DNA from: Billgrantia sulfidoxydans
Lineage (GTDB): Bacteria > Pseudomonadota > Gammaproteobacteria > Pseudomonadales > Halomonadaceae
DNA: 64,000 nucleotides
Assembly (NCBI RefSeq): GCF_017868775.1
Contig: NZ_CP053381.1
Coordinates: forward strand, 1,922,001 to 1,986,000
Direction of reading: 5' to 3'
Below, one piece after another: positions 17,952-25,996 of the stretch (position 1 is its first letter; every line of letters starts with the position of its first letter). Both the position numbers and the translations under genes were made by a program. Below the pieces are notes generated by a model. That model was not told the origin of the DNA. It worked only from the letters and a program-made list of their open reading frames with translations, and searched no databases.

Positions 17952-18527
17952 CTAACGAAACAGCCAGGGCGCCACCAGTTTCACCACCCGCGGCATGATG
18001 GTGTAGACCACCAGGCCCACGATGGTGGCGGCCACCAGGCCGTGACGGATGCCCCAGGTGTCCAGCGCCGGTAGCAGGCCGAAGAGCGGCAGCCACAGCA
18101 GCGGCACGATCATGGTCAGGGGCCAGATCACCGCCGTGGTCACCAGCCACTGTTTCCAGCGCGTCGGCTGCTTGCCGGCGGGCGTGGGCGGGGTGAACCA
18201 GTAGTCGATGCCGCTGACGATCTCCACCCGCTCGGCCTGTTGCAGGTCGGGCTGGATGGTCCCCATCAGCTCGCGGCGCTCGGGCGACTCCCGCCAGCGT
18301 CGGGCGTCGGCGTCGCTGGCGAAGCGCACGGCGATCTCGTAGTCATGATGACCTTTGGGAGGACGCAGGATGTGCACTCCCTGATGGCCGGGAAAGCGGC
18401 CGGCCGCCTCGATGATCTGGCGCAGCCAGGTTTCGTAGCGATCCCTGGCCTCGGGCCTGACCCGGTGGTGGATCTGGATCGTTGCCCCCTCGCAGTGAGC
18501 CGAAGGGGCGGGTTCGGAAACGGACAT
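17952..18527 (-). CDS. ABM-domain protein with two transmembrane helices
   Basis: A 191-residue protein. Residues about 17-115 form an antibiotic-biosynthesis-monooxygenase (ABM) ferredoxin-like domain with IQIHHRVRPEARDRYETWL and FPGHQGVHILRP. Residues about 124-185 contain two hydrophobic helices separated by a short loop and end in WLFR. ABM domains often handle quinones or act as heme or redox enzymes; attachment to a membrane anchor fits a role near the quinone pool. It lies among pirin and hydrolase genes on the same strand. Substrate unknown. Confidence 0.8.
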   Translation of the reverse strand: MSVSEPAPSAHCEGATIQIHHRVRPEARDRYETWLRQIIEAAGRFPGHQGVHILRPPKGHHDYEIAVRFASDADARRWRESPERRELMGTIQPDLQQAERVEIVSGIDYWFTPPTPAGKQPTRWKQWLVTTAVIWPLTMIVPLLWLPLFGLLPALDTWGIRHGLVAATIVGLVVYTIMPRVVKLVAPWLFR

Positions 18528-18592
18528 GGGGAGCCTCCATGGCGGTGGGTAGTCAGTTGAGTAGAGCCCGGCAGAAGCCGGGCCCTGTTACC

Positions 18593-19225
18593 TCAACGCT
18601 TGTGCGCCAGGCTCTGCTGCTCGTAGCTCTGGATCAGGTTGGCGTAGGCGGGCAGGTGGCCGGCCAGCAGGCCGCCGAAGCCCTCGATGTCGTTGCGCCA
18701 GTCGCGGTGCAGCTCGCAGCCGACGCCGAACCAGGTCATCAGCTGGGCACCGGCCTGCGACATGCGATCCCAGGCCGCCTCACGGGTGGTTTGGTTGAAG
18801 GTGCCTGAGGCGTCGGTGACCACGAACACCTCGAAACCTTCCTCCAGCGCCGAGAGCACCGGGAAGGCGACGCACACCTCGGTCACCACGCCGGCGATCA
18901 GCAGCTGCTTCTTGCCGGTGGCCTTGACCGCTGCGACGAACTCCTCGTTGTCCCAGGCGTTGATCTGACCGGGGCGCGCGAAGTAGGGCGCATCGGGGAA
19001 GGCTGCCTTGAGCTCGGGCACCATCGGGCCGTTGGGGCCGTCCTCGAAGCTGGTGGTGAGGATGGTGGGGATCTCGAAGAACTTGGCGATGTCGGCCAGG
19101 GCCAGCACGTTGTTCTTGAAGTCGTCGGGGCTGAAGTCGCGCACCAGCGAGAGCAGGCCGGACTGGTGGTCGACCATCAGCAGGGCGACATCGTCCTTGT
19201 TCAGGCGGTTGTAGGTAAAGGACAT
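18593..19225 (-). CDS. YcaC-like isochorismatase-family hydrolase
   Basis: A 210-residue cysteine hydrolase. Asp19 (LLMVDHQSG) and Cys118 (GVVTEVCVAFPVLSAL) match the catalytic Asp and Cys of the isochorismatase/YcaC fold; position 84 is Arg (YFARPG), where the classical triad has a basic residue. Length fits YcaC (about 208). AAGGAG lies before the ATG at 19225. It is 74 bp downstream of the second pirin gene and probably co-transcribed. The physiological substrate of YcaC is not established. Confidence 0.88.
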   Translation of the reverse strand: MSFTYNRLNKDDVALLMVDHQSGLLSLVRDFSPDDFKNNVLALADIAKFFEIPTILTTSFEDGPNGPMVPELKAAFPDAPYFARPGQINAWDNEEFVAAVKATGKKQLLIAGVVTEVCVAFPVLSALEEGFEVFVVTDASGTFNQTTREAAWDRMSQAGAQLMTWFGVGCELHRDWRNDIEGFGGLLAGHLPAYANLIQSYEQQSLAHKR

Positions 19226-19299
19226 CTCGTTTCTCCTTGGCTTTCTCGAGTGAAGCGCCCGGTCAGGGGGAGCCGGGCGCGGTTGGGCGCGGCAGGCCG

Positions 19300-20169
19300 C
19301 TAACCCTCCAGGCGTCCGAACTTGCCGGCCTGGAAATCGGCAAAGGCCTGGTGAATCTCGGCCTCGCTGTTCATCACGAAGGGGCCGTAGCCCACCACCG
19401 GTTCGTCCAGGGGCACCCCGGCGAGCAGCAGCAGCTTGGCGTCGTTGTTGGCCTCCAGGCGTATCTCGTCGCCCCGGCGCTCGAAGCACACCAGGCCGGC
19501 GTCACGTACCAAGGCATCGCCGTTGACTTGTACCGTTCCCTCGAGCACTACCAGCAGCGTGGTGTGTCCCTCGGGAACTCTCAGGGTCGTCTCGCCGCCC
19601 GGCGCGAGGCGCAGGTCCCACACCTCGATCGGGGTGAAGGTGTGGGCCGGTCCTTCCTGGCCGCCGTACCTGCCGGCGATCACCCGCAGTTCGCCGGCGC
19701 GGCCGGGCAGTGCCACGCGGGGAATGTCGGCGTCGAGCAGCGTCTGGTAGGCCGCCGGTGCCGACTTGTGCTCGGCCGGCAGGTTGACCCACAGCTGCAC
19801 CATTTCCAGGGTGCCGCCTTGCTGCGTGAAGTCGCTGGAGTGGAACTCCTCGTGGACGATGCCGGCCCCGGCGGTCATCCATTGCACGTCACCCTCGCCG
19901 ATACGTCCGCCGCTGCCGGTGGAGTCGCGATGCTCCAGTTCACCCTGGTAGACCAGGGTCACGGTCTCGAAGCCGCGGTGTGGGTGAGCGCCGACGCCCC
20001 GCGGCCGGCTTGCCGGGGCGAAGTCGTGCGGGCCGGCATGGTCGAGCAGTAGAAAGGGGCTCAGGTGGTCGGCGCCGAGGCGGTCATAGGCGAACAGCGA
20101 GCGCACGGGGAAGCCGTCGCCGACCCAGTGGCCGCGTGGGGCGCCATAGATACCGTGGATCTTCTTCAT
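19300..20169 (-). CDS. Pirin-family protein (YhhW-like form)
   Basis: A 289-residue bicupin starting MKKIHGIYG. It has the pirin block GVGAHPHRGFETVTLVYQGELEHRDS (given by its ends GAHPHRGFE and ELEHRDS), with His, His, His and Glu ligands, then VQWMTAGAGIVHEEFH. It heads a likely operon with the YcaC-like hydrolase and faces a LysR regulator 126 bp away, which probably controls it. Quercetinase-type dioxygenase activity is a family possibility only. Confidence 0.88.
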   Translation of the reverse strand: MKKIHGIYGAPRGHWVGDGFPVRSLFAYDRLGADHLSPFLLLDHAGPHDFAPASRPRGVGAHPHRGFETVTLVYQGELEHRDSTGSGGRIGEGDVQWMTAGAGIVHEEFHSSDFTQQGGTLEMVQLWVNLPAEHKSAPAAYQTLLDADIPRVALPGRAGELRVIAGRYGGQEGPAHTFTPIEVWDLRLAPGGETTLRVPEGHTTLLVVLEGTVQVNGDALVRDAGLVCFERRGDEIRLEANNDAKLLLLAGVPLDEPVVGYGPFVMNSEAEIHQAFADFQAGKFGRLEG

Positions 20170-20245
20170 GGTTGGGCTCCTGCATGGATTGGGCGTTGAC
20201 CCGATACAGGAAGCTTATGAGGAGAACGAAGGCGGCAGTAGAGGG

Positions 20246-20251
20246 TATAAT
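20246..20251 (+). promoter_or_regulatory. Possible -10 in the pirin/LysR divergent region
   Basis: A TATAAT hexamer lies in an AT-rich island (about 20245-20285) inside the 126-bp divergent space. No good -35 was seen. The island, which includes TTTACA-like and TATAAA-like stretches, is the likely LysR operator and promoter area for both directions. Confidence 0.35.
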
Positions 20252-20295
20252 TTACACGCTGCGTTCTATAAACAGGACAATGAGAACGAGATGAT

Positions 20296-21243
20296 ATGCA
20301 GGATCTCAACGACCTCTACTACTTCGTGCAGGTGGTGGATCATGGCGGTTTCGCCCCGGCCGGACGCGCCCTCGGCATCCCCAAGTCGAAGCTGAGCCGG
20401 CGTATCGCCCAGCTGGAGGAGCGGCTCGGTGCCCGGCTGATTCATCGTTCGACGCGCCATCTGTCGGTCACCGAGCTGGGCCAGGCCTACTACCGCCACT
20501 GCGCGGCGATGCTGGTGGAGGCGGAGGCCGCCGAGGAGTTGATCCAGCGCAATCTGGCGCTACCGCGTGGCACGGTGCGGCTGAGCTGTCCGCCGAGCCT
20601 GCTGCACTACCTGATCACTCCGCTGCTGGTCCGCTTCATGGCCCAGTGTCCCGACGTGGAGGTACAGGTGGAGGCCACCAGCCGCCGGGTCGACGTGATC
20701 AGGGAAGGCTTCGACATGGCCATCCGCGTGCGCTTTCCGCCGCTCGAGGACAGCGATCTCTCGATGAAGGTGCTGTCGCGCAGCCCCCAGCGCCTGGTGG
20801 CCGCTCCCGCGTTTTTCGAGGCGTGGCCGATGCCGCGTGCGCCGGGTGACTTGGCCGGCTTGCCGAGCCTCGACTTCGATCAGGTGGGCAGGCACCACGA
20901 CTGGGCGCTCGACGGCCCCGAGGGCGCGACGGCTGAGATTCGTCACCACCCCCGTCTGGTGACCGACAATGCCGAGACGCTGCACCAGGCCGCGCTGGCG
21001 GGTCTGGGTGTGGTCAAGCTGGCGCTTCTGGTGGCAGGGCAGGACCTGCAGGCGGGGCGTCTCGTCGATGTGCTACCCGGCTGGGAACCGCGGGGAGGGA
21101 TCCTGCACGCCGTCTTTCCGTCGCGGCGCGGCGTCCTTCCCGCGGTGCGGGCATTGCTCGACTTCCTGGCCGAGAACATCGACGAGATCGACTTTACCAG
21201 CCAGACCGCCCTGGCCGTGGCGATGAATGAAGAGGGGGCGTGA
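20296..21243 (+). CDS. LysR-family transcriptional regulator
   Basis: A 315-residue LysR-type regulator. The N-terminal winged helix-turn-helix includes FVQVVDHGGFAPAGRALGIPKSKLSRRIAQLEERLG (shown by its start FVQVVDHGGF and end IAQLEERLG), and the C-terminal two-lobed effector domain contains LVTDNAETLHQAALAGLGV. It is transcribed away from the pirin-hydrolase genes, the usual arrangement for a regulator controlling a divergent operon. The subgroup (DNDLYYFVQVVDHGGF start) often responds to redox-active or aromatic compounds; effector unknown. Confidence 0.88.
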   Translation: MQDLNDLYYFVQVVDHGGFAPAGRALGIPKSKLSRRIAQLEERLGARLIHRSTRHLSVTELGQAYYRHCAAMLVEAEAAEELIQRNLALPRGTVRLSCPPSLLHYLITPLLVRFMAQCPDVEVQVEATSRRVDVIREGFDMAIRVRFPPLEDSDLSMKVLSRSPQRLVAAPAFFEAWPMPRAPGDLAGLPSLDFDQVGRHHDWALDGPEGATAEIRHHPRLVTDNAETLHQAALAGLGVVKLALLVAGQDLQAGRLVDVLPGWEPRGGILHAVFPSRRGVLPAVRALLDFLAENIDEIDFTSQTALAVAMNEEGA

Positions 21244-21254
21244 TGCCCGCTAGC

Positions 21255-21380
21255 TCAGCACAGCCGTGTGCCGAACAGCAGCAGCGACGCATCGGCGTTC
21301 TGCCAGCCCCGCCACACCAGGGCCAGGGCGACACCGAGAGCCAGCAGGGCGACAAGCCTCACCAGTTGAACCCGGCTCAT
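21255..21380 (-). CDS. 41-residue single-helix membrane protein overlapping the MFS gene
   Basis: A short gene whose ATG (21380) overlaps the TGA of the MFS transporter gene in the arrangement ATGA, so it would be translated by coupling. The product has one hydrophobic helix (residues about 5-23, rich in Leu, Ala and Val) with Arg residues on either side and ends FGTRLC. It resembles the small membrane proteins that accompany transporters in some operons. I do not recognise a family. The overlap and hydrophobic pattern argue that it is real; the short length is the main doubt. Confidence 0.5.
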   Translation of the reverse strand: MSRVQLVRLVALLALGVALALVWRGWQNADASLLLFGTRLC

Positions 21381-22585
21381 GCCTGGACTTCTCGCGGCAC
21401 GGGGCGCTTGATGGGGGCCTCGCTGATGAACCAGTGCAGCAGGGCGGCTGCCACGGAGAGCAGGATGGCGAGCTTCCAGACCACGTCGTAGTCGCCATGC
21501 TGGTCGTAGAGCATGCCGCCGAGCCATACGCCGGTGAACGAACCGACCTGGTGAAACAGGAAGACGATGCCACCGAGCATGGAGAGGTGGCGCACGCCGA
21601 ACACCGAGGCCACGATGCCATTCGTCAGCGGCACCGTGGAGAGCCACAGCAGGCCGATGGCGATGCCGAATAGATAGGCGCTGGCCGGGCTCAGCGGCAG
21701 GAACACGAAGGCAGCGATCACCGCGCCGCGGGTCAAGTAGAGCCAGCTGAGCAGGCGGGGCTTGGAAAAGATGCCCCCCAGCCAGCCGGCAGTGTAGGTG
21801 CCGAAGATGTTGAACAGCCCGACCAGCGCCAGGGTGGTACTGCCCACCTGTACGGCCAGACCGTTGTCGAACAGGTAGCCGGGCAGGTGCACGCCAATGA
21901 ACACCACCTGGAAGCCGCATACGAAGAAGCCCAGGCACAGCAGCCAGAAGCCGCGGTGTCCGGCGGCCTCGTCCAGCGCAGCGCGCAGCGAGAGATCCGT
22001 CGCCTGACGAGCGGAGGGACGGTCCTTCAGCATGGCGCCGAGCGGCACCATCATGGCGGCCAGGGCGCCCATCGCCAGCAGCGCGGCCGACCAGCCGAGC
22101 CAGCCGAGCAGGCCCAGGGTGCCCGGCAGCATGGCGAACTGGCCGAACGAGCCCGCCGCGCTGACGATCCCCATGGCCATGCTGCGCTTTTCCGGTGCCA
22201 CGGCGCGGCCGACGGCGCCGAGGATCACCGAGAAAGTCGTGCCCGAGAGCCCCAGGCCGATCAGCAACCCGGCAGAGAACGACATGCCCAGCGCCGACTC
22301 GGAAAGCCCCATGAACAGCAGGCCGAGGGCATAGAGCATGCCGCCGACGGCGACCACCCGGGCCGCACCGAAGCGGTCGGCCAGCGCGCCGGTGAAGGGC
22401 TGGGCGAAGCCCCAGATGAGGTTCTGCAGCGCCAGGGCAAAGGCGAACACTTCGCGCCCCCAGCCCAACTCACTGCTCATCGGCTCGAGAAACAGGCCAA
22501 AGCCATGGCGCAGCCCCATGGCCAGCGAAATGACCAGGCTGCCGAGCAGGATCAGCAGCAGCGAGTGGCGGCGAAGGGCGTCCAT
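21377..22585 (-). CDS. Major facilitator superfamily transporter
   Basis: A 402-residue protein with twelve predicted hydrophobic segments. It shows the MFS signature after helix 2 as FTGALADRFGAARVVAVGG, and a repeat-related loop LGGIFSKPRLL in the second half. AGGACGAG precedes the ATG at 22585. The frame extends about 49 codons upstream, but that part is polar and unlike the family. The monocarboxylate/oxalate-type MFS group is a plausible match; the substrate is not determinable here. Confidence 0.83.
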   Translation of the reverse strand: MDALRRHSLLLILLGSLVISLAMGLRHGFGLFLEPMSSELGWGREVFAFALALQNLIWGFAQPFTGALADRFGAARVVAVGGMLYALGLLFMGLSESALGMSFSAGLLIGLGLSGTTFSVILGAVGRAVAPEKRSMAMGIVSAAGSFGQFAMLPGTLGLLGWLGWSAALLAMGALAAMMVPLGAMLKDRPSARQATDLSLRAALDEAAGHRGFWLLCLGFFVCGFQVVFIGVHLPGYLFDNGLAVQVGSTTLALVGLFNIFGTYTAGWLGGIFSKPRLLSWLYLTRGAVIAAFVFLPLSPASAYLFGIAIGLLWLSTVPLTNGIVASVFGVRHLSMLGGIVFLFHQVGSFTGVWLGGMLYDQHGDYDVVWKLAILLSVAAALLHWFISEAPIKRPVPREVQA

Positions 22586-22746
22586 GACTCGTCCTGTTTG
22601 CAGACTAATGAATACGGCACTATCGCGCTTTCGCGACAGGCTGGCAATGTCGTCGAACGGCGACAGGTTTGTAGCCGCCGTGCCACATGTGTAAATGCTG
22701 CGTGATTCGCTATCATGAACAGTGTTCGTCAACCTGGAGATACGTC

Positions 22747-22926
22747 ATGTCACGGCGCCTGTTGTTTCCTTTCCTTCTGATCCTGGCTGCCCTGCTGGTG
22801 GCGGGCTGCAGCTACCAGCCGGCACGTATCAAATCCGAGCCGCTGGTCATCATCGACGATGGCCATGGCGGGCATCACGGAGGCGGCTTCTGTCCGCCGG
22901 GGCAGGCCAAGAAGGGCCGCTGTTGA
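22747..22926 (+). CDS. Small lipoprotein with C-terminal FCPPGQAKKGRC motif
   Basis: A 59-residue precursor with a lipoprotein signal peptide ending LLVAGC (lipidated Cys20). The mature part is about 40 residues: SYQPARIKSEPLVIIDD, a Gly/His stretch (GHGGHHGGG) and FCPPGQAKKGRC with two cysteines. GGAG lies about 9 bases before the ATG. The next gene encodes a longer relative with the same two ends, so the pair arose by duplication. His and Cys content suggests metal or redox sensing or buffering in the envelope; that is inference. Confidence 0.75.
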   Translation: MSRRLLFPFLLILAALLVAGCSYQPARIKSEPLVIIDDGHGGHHGGGFCPPGQAKKGRC

Positions 22927-23024
22927 GCCAACGCCTCCCAAGGCGGGCTAGACTGATCAGTAACAACGACTTCGCACGGAACCGAGGGGCGTCCCAGGCT
23001 CTTGACCCCATGAGGTGAATTGGC

Positions 23025-23315
23025 ATGAAAACGTCCCTGCGCTTGCTTACCCTGGCCTGCGTGCCTCTCATGCTGGCCCTGGCCGGCTGCAGTTACTCGC
23101 CGGCACGCATCACGCCCGAACCTCTCGTGGTGGTGGACGGCTCCCATCGCCACTATCACGGGGACGGGCACCGTCACCGGCACCACGATCGCTACGTGGA
23201 GCGCCATTACTACCACGATGATAGGCGTTATCGCGACGGCCGCCGCTATCGCGATCGTTATCGTCACCGTGGAGGCTTCTGTCCGCCGGGGCATGCCATG
23301 AAGGGAAACTGCTGA
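23025..23315 (+). CDS. Small His/Tyr/Arg-rich lipoprotein, paralogue of the preceding gene
   Basis: A 96-residue precursor with lipobox LALAGC (Cys22). The start of the mature part (SYSPARITPEPLVVVDG) and the end (GGFCPPGHAMKGNC) match the upstream lipoprotein. Between them lies a roughly 45-residue insert made mainly of His, Tyr, Arg and Asp, with about 13 His. The insert has short repeated elements such as RRYRDGRRYRDRYR, suggesting growth by small duplications. It could bind Cu, Ni or Zn at the outer membrane. About 100 bp separate the two genes. Confidence 0.78.
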   Translation: MKTSLRLLTLACVPLMLALAGCSYSPARITPEPLVVVDGSHRHYHGDGHRHRHHDRYVERHYYHDDRRYRDGRRYRDRYRHRGGFCPPGHAMKGNC

Positions 23316-23410
23316 CCGCTTGTCCGCGAGCGGTGCCAACGGTTTCGTCCCGCTTCATGTCGGAGTAGGGTAGTTGTTACCCCTGACTGAACGGACCCCA
23401 AGAAACCGTC

Positions 23411-24190
23411 ATGGCTCTTCTCGACCTGCGCACCTCCAATCTGGGGCACGAGCATGTCGCGCATGCCCATTCGCATCACCAACTGATCCTGGCGACCTGC
23501 GGCACCACCGAACTCGCGATCGAGGGCGTCGGCGATCGCGTCACCGGCGGCCGCGGCTGCCTGATTCCCTGCGCCCACCATCATGAATACCAGGGCGACG
23601 GGCGTAACCGAACGCTGGTGCTCGACGTGTCGCTTGCCGCCCTGGGCGACCGGCGCGACGGCGACAGCTTGCAGCGCTTGTTCGAGCGCCCGCGCTTCTT
23701 TCCCGTGTCGCCCCGCCTCAATCATCTTGCTGTCACGCTGATGGCACAGCTCGAGCAGTTCCCGGCGCTGCATAGCGAGATCGCCGCCTTGCTGCTGCGC
23801 GCGCTCTATCTTCAGCTCGAGGACGAGCTACCCACCGGCACGACCGCGTCCCTGGCCGGCTGTCGCTCCGGCGAGCGGATCGATCTTCAGCGCCTCAACG
23901 CCTGGATCGATCGGCACCTGGCCGACGAAATCCGCGTCGACCAGCTGGCGGCGCTGTGCGCGCTCAGTCCGGGTCATTTCCATGCTCTGTTTCGCGACTT
24001 GACCGGCGTCACGCCGGTGGCGTATGTCCAGCAGCGCCGGCTGGATCACGCCCGGGCCCTGGTCCGACACAGCGGCCTGAGCCTGGGGCATGTGGCGTCG
24101 CTGGTCGGCTTTCGCGACCAGGGCAGCTTCAGCCGCGCCTACCGGCGCCATTTCCAACTGTCTCCCTCCACCGAGCGTCGCGATCGCTGA
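23411..24190 (+). CDS. AraC-family transcriptional regulator
   Basis: A 259-residue regulator. The N-terminal cupin region is rich in His (HVAHAHSHHQLILAT and CAHHHEYQG), typical of AraC proteins that sense small molecules through a beta barrel. The C-terminal AraC domain has the helix-turn-helix segments LAALCALSPGHFHALFRDLTG and VASLVGFRDQGSFSRAYRRHF. It lies 99 bp upstream of the TRAP transporter and HDAC-type catabolic genes on the same strand and is the probable regulator of that cluster. Confidence 0.85.
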   Translation: MALLDLRTSNLGHEHVAHAHSHHQLILATCGTTELAIEGVGDRVTGGRGCLIPCAHHHEYQGDGRNRTLVLDVSLAALGDRRDGDSLQRLFERPRFFPVSPRLNHLAVTLMAQLEQFPALHSEIAALLLRALYLQLEDELPTGTTASLAGCRSGERIDLQRLNAWIDRHLADEIRVDQLAALCALSPGHFHALFRDLTGVTPVAYVQQRRLDHARALVRHSGLSLGHVASLVGFRDQGSFSRAYRRHFQLSPSTERRDR

Positions 24191-24233
24191 GCCTGGGGCA
24201 AGAAGAGAGGAGCCGCGGGCAAATGCGGGGGCA

Positions 24234-24261
24234 GGTCTCCCCCTAGGCTGGAAGGGAGACC
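24234..24261. promoter_or_regulatory. Inverted repeat before the TRAP operon
   Basis: GGTCTCCC (24234-24241) pairs exactly with GGGAGACC (24254-24261) around a 12-base loop, 28 bp before dctP. It may be an operator, a weak terminator after the AraC gene, or a leader structure. No U-run follows. Confidence 0.4.
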
Positions 24262-24289
24262 CCAAAGCACAATCACAACGAGGTGGATC

Positions 24290-25363
24290 ATGTCCCCGAA
24301 GTCGCTGCCCCGCCTGGCCGCGCTCGCCGTGCTGCCGTTGGCCGTCGCCGGCGCCGATGCCCAGGCGCAGTCCCATGAAATGGCCATTGCCACGCTGTTG
24401 CCCGAGGACATGGGCAACAATGAGGTCTATCCCGCGCTGGTGCACTTCAAGAACCTGGTCGAGACCCGTACCGACGGTGACGTGGAGGTGGTGATCTTCG
24501 GCGGCGGACAGCTCGGCTCCGAGGTGGAGACCGCCTCGGAAGTGCAGGGCGGGCGCACCCTGCAGTCGACGATCATCACTACGGGGGCGATGTCCTCCTT
24601 CTATGACGACTACCAGTTGATGACCGCCCCCTTCCTGTTCGACAACTGGCGCCAGGCCTGGGCCTTCTTCGACAGCGAGTGGTTTGCCGACTTCATGTCC
24701 GGCACCATCGAGGAAGCCGACATGCGCTACCTGGGCACCTTCGACGACGGCGGCGGCTTCGTGGCGTTCACCAACAATGAGCGGCTGATCGAGACGGTCG
24801 AGGACCTGGAAGGGCTCAACATCCGTACCGAGGAGAACCCGGGGCACGTCGCCATCATGAAGGCGCTGGGCGCTTCGGCCACGCCGCTGCCGTGGGGCGA
24901 GCTGATCACCGCGCTGGAGACCGGCCTGGCCGACGGTCAGTTCAATGCGCCGGTGCTCAATACCACCTTCAACTTCGACGAGGTGACCGACTACACCACG
25001 CTTACCGGCCACGTCTACAACAGCGCCGCCTGGCTTGTCAGCGAGGAGTGGTTCCAGGGGCTGAGCGAGGAGCAGCAGGCCGCCATCGTCACTTCGGCGC
25101 GCGAGGCCATCGAGCTCTCCCACGGCATGTCGGGGGCGCTGGCCACCGCCAGCTGGGAAGAGTCCTGCGAGCGCTTCGAGGCGTGTTACATCATGCCGCC
25201 CGAGCAGCGCGAGCGAATGGCCGACGTCGCCCGGCCGGCCTGGAAGGCGTGGATCGTGGATGACTTCGGCATCGAGGCCGAGCGGGTGGATGCCTTCCTC
25301 GACGAGGTAGCTCGGGTGGGGGAGGAGGTGTCACGGACGGACGTGTCGGTCTACGGCCAGTAA
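24290..25363 (+). CDS. TRAP transporter solute-binding protein (DctP family)
   Basis: A 357-residue periplasmic protein. A signal peptide covers about residues 1-27 (ending ADAQAQS). The DctP fold is visible in FKNLVETRTDGDVEVVIFGGGQLG, in the ligand-binding Arg region GLNIRTEENPGHVAIMKALGASATPL and in PLPWGELITALETGLADGQ (each quoted in part). It delivers its ligand to the small and large permeases encoded next. The neighbouring HDAC-type deacylases, RidA and an aminotransferase suggest an acylated amine or amino acid as ligand, though DctP proteins mostly bind carboxylates, which an N-acyl amino acid would also satisfy. Confidence 0.88.
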   Translation: MSPKSLPRLAALAVLPLAVAGADAQAQSHEMAIATLLPEDMGNNEVYPALVHFKNLVETRTDGDVEVVIFGGGQLGSEVETASEVQGGRTLQSTIITTGAMSSFYDDYQLMTAPFLFDNWRQAWAFFDSEWFADFMSGTIEEADMRYLGTFDDGGGFVAFTNNERLIETVEDLEGLNIRTEENPGHVAIMKALGASATPLPWGELITALETGLADGQFNAPVLNTTFNFDEVTDYTTLTGHVYNSAAWLVSEEWFQGLSEEQQAAIVTSAREAIELSHGMSGALATASWEESCERFEACYIMPPEQRERMADVARPAWKAWIVDDFGIEAERVDAFLDEVARVGEEVSRTDVSVYGQ

Positions 25364-25435
25364 CCCACCGCTCTGCCTGCTCAACGTCGCCCCATGGCCA
25401 GCAAGCCCGGTCATGGGGCCCTTCGAGGCTTTCCG

Positions 25436-25996
25436 ATGCCATTCCTCCAACCCCTGCGTCGCCTGAGCGACACGGTCAACCAGGCGGCAATCGTGATCTG
25501 CGTGGCCTGCGTGCTGATCATGCTGGGCATCTCGTTCACGGCGTTTCTCTACAAGCTGGCCACGGGCAGCTCGCTCAGCTGGACCTATTCGCTGGCGCGT
25601 CTGTTCCTGCCCTGGATCGGCTTTCTCTCGATGACCATCTCGCTGCGCTACGGTGAACATGTGGCGATGACGCTGCTGGTGCGCAGCCTGCCGCGGGTAC
25701 TGCTCAAGCTCGCGGCCGGTCTATGCCTGGCGGTGATCGGCGTGTTCGGTCTGCTGCTGCTGTGGTACGGCTGGGACTATTTCCTCGGTGCCTCCCAGGT
25801 CTACATGGTCTCGGATCGCATCCAGATCCCCGGCAAGTTCACTGCCGTCGTGATGCCCGTCAGCGGTGCCATCATTCTGCTCCACCTGGTTCAGGGTTTC
25901 GCGCTGCTCGAGCATTTCATCGACGACGAGACGGCCATCAAGGAGCTGATCGAGACCGTTGACACCGAGACCACCGAAACGGAGGAGCACGCATGA
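25436..25996 (+). CDS. TRAP transporter small permease (DctQ family)
   Basis: A 186-residue membrane protein with four hydrophobic helices. The conserved DctQ features are visible in helix 2-3: SYSLARLFLPWIGFLSMTISLRYGEHVAM (quoted by its ends SLARLFLPW and RYGEHVAM). The start ATG at 25436 is preferred; an in-frame ATG 14 codons upstream lacks similarity. The acidic C-terminal tail (about 25 residues, Thr/Glu-rich) is longer than usual. Its stop overlaps the DctM start by four bases. Confidence 0.86.
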   Translation: MPFLQPLRRLSDTVNQAAIVICVACVLIMLGISFTAFLYKLATGSSLSWTYSLARLFLPWIGFLSMTISLRYGEHVAMTLLVRSLPRVLLKLAAGLCLAVIGVFGLLLLWYGWDYFLGASQVYMVSDRIQIPGKFTAVVMPVSGAIILLHLVQGFALLEHFIDDETAIKELIETVDTETTETEEHA

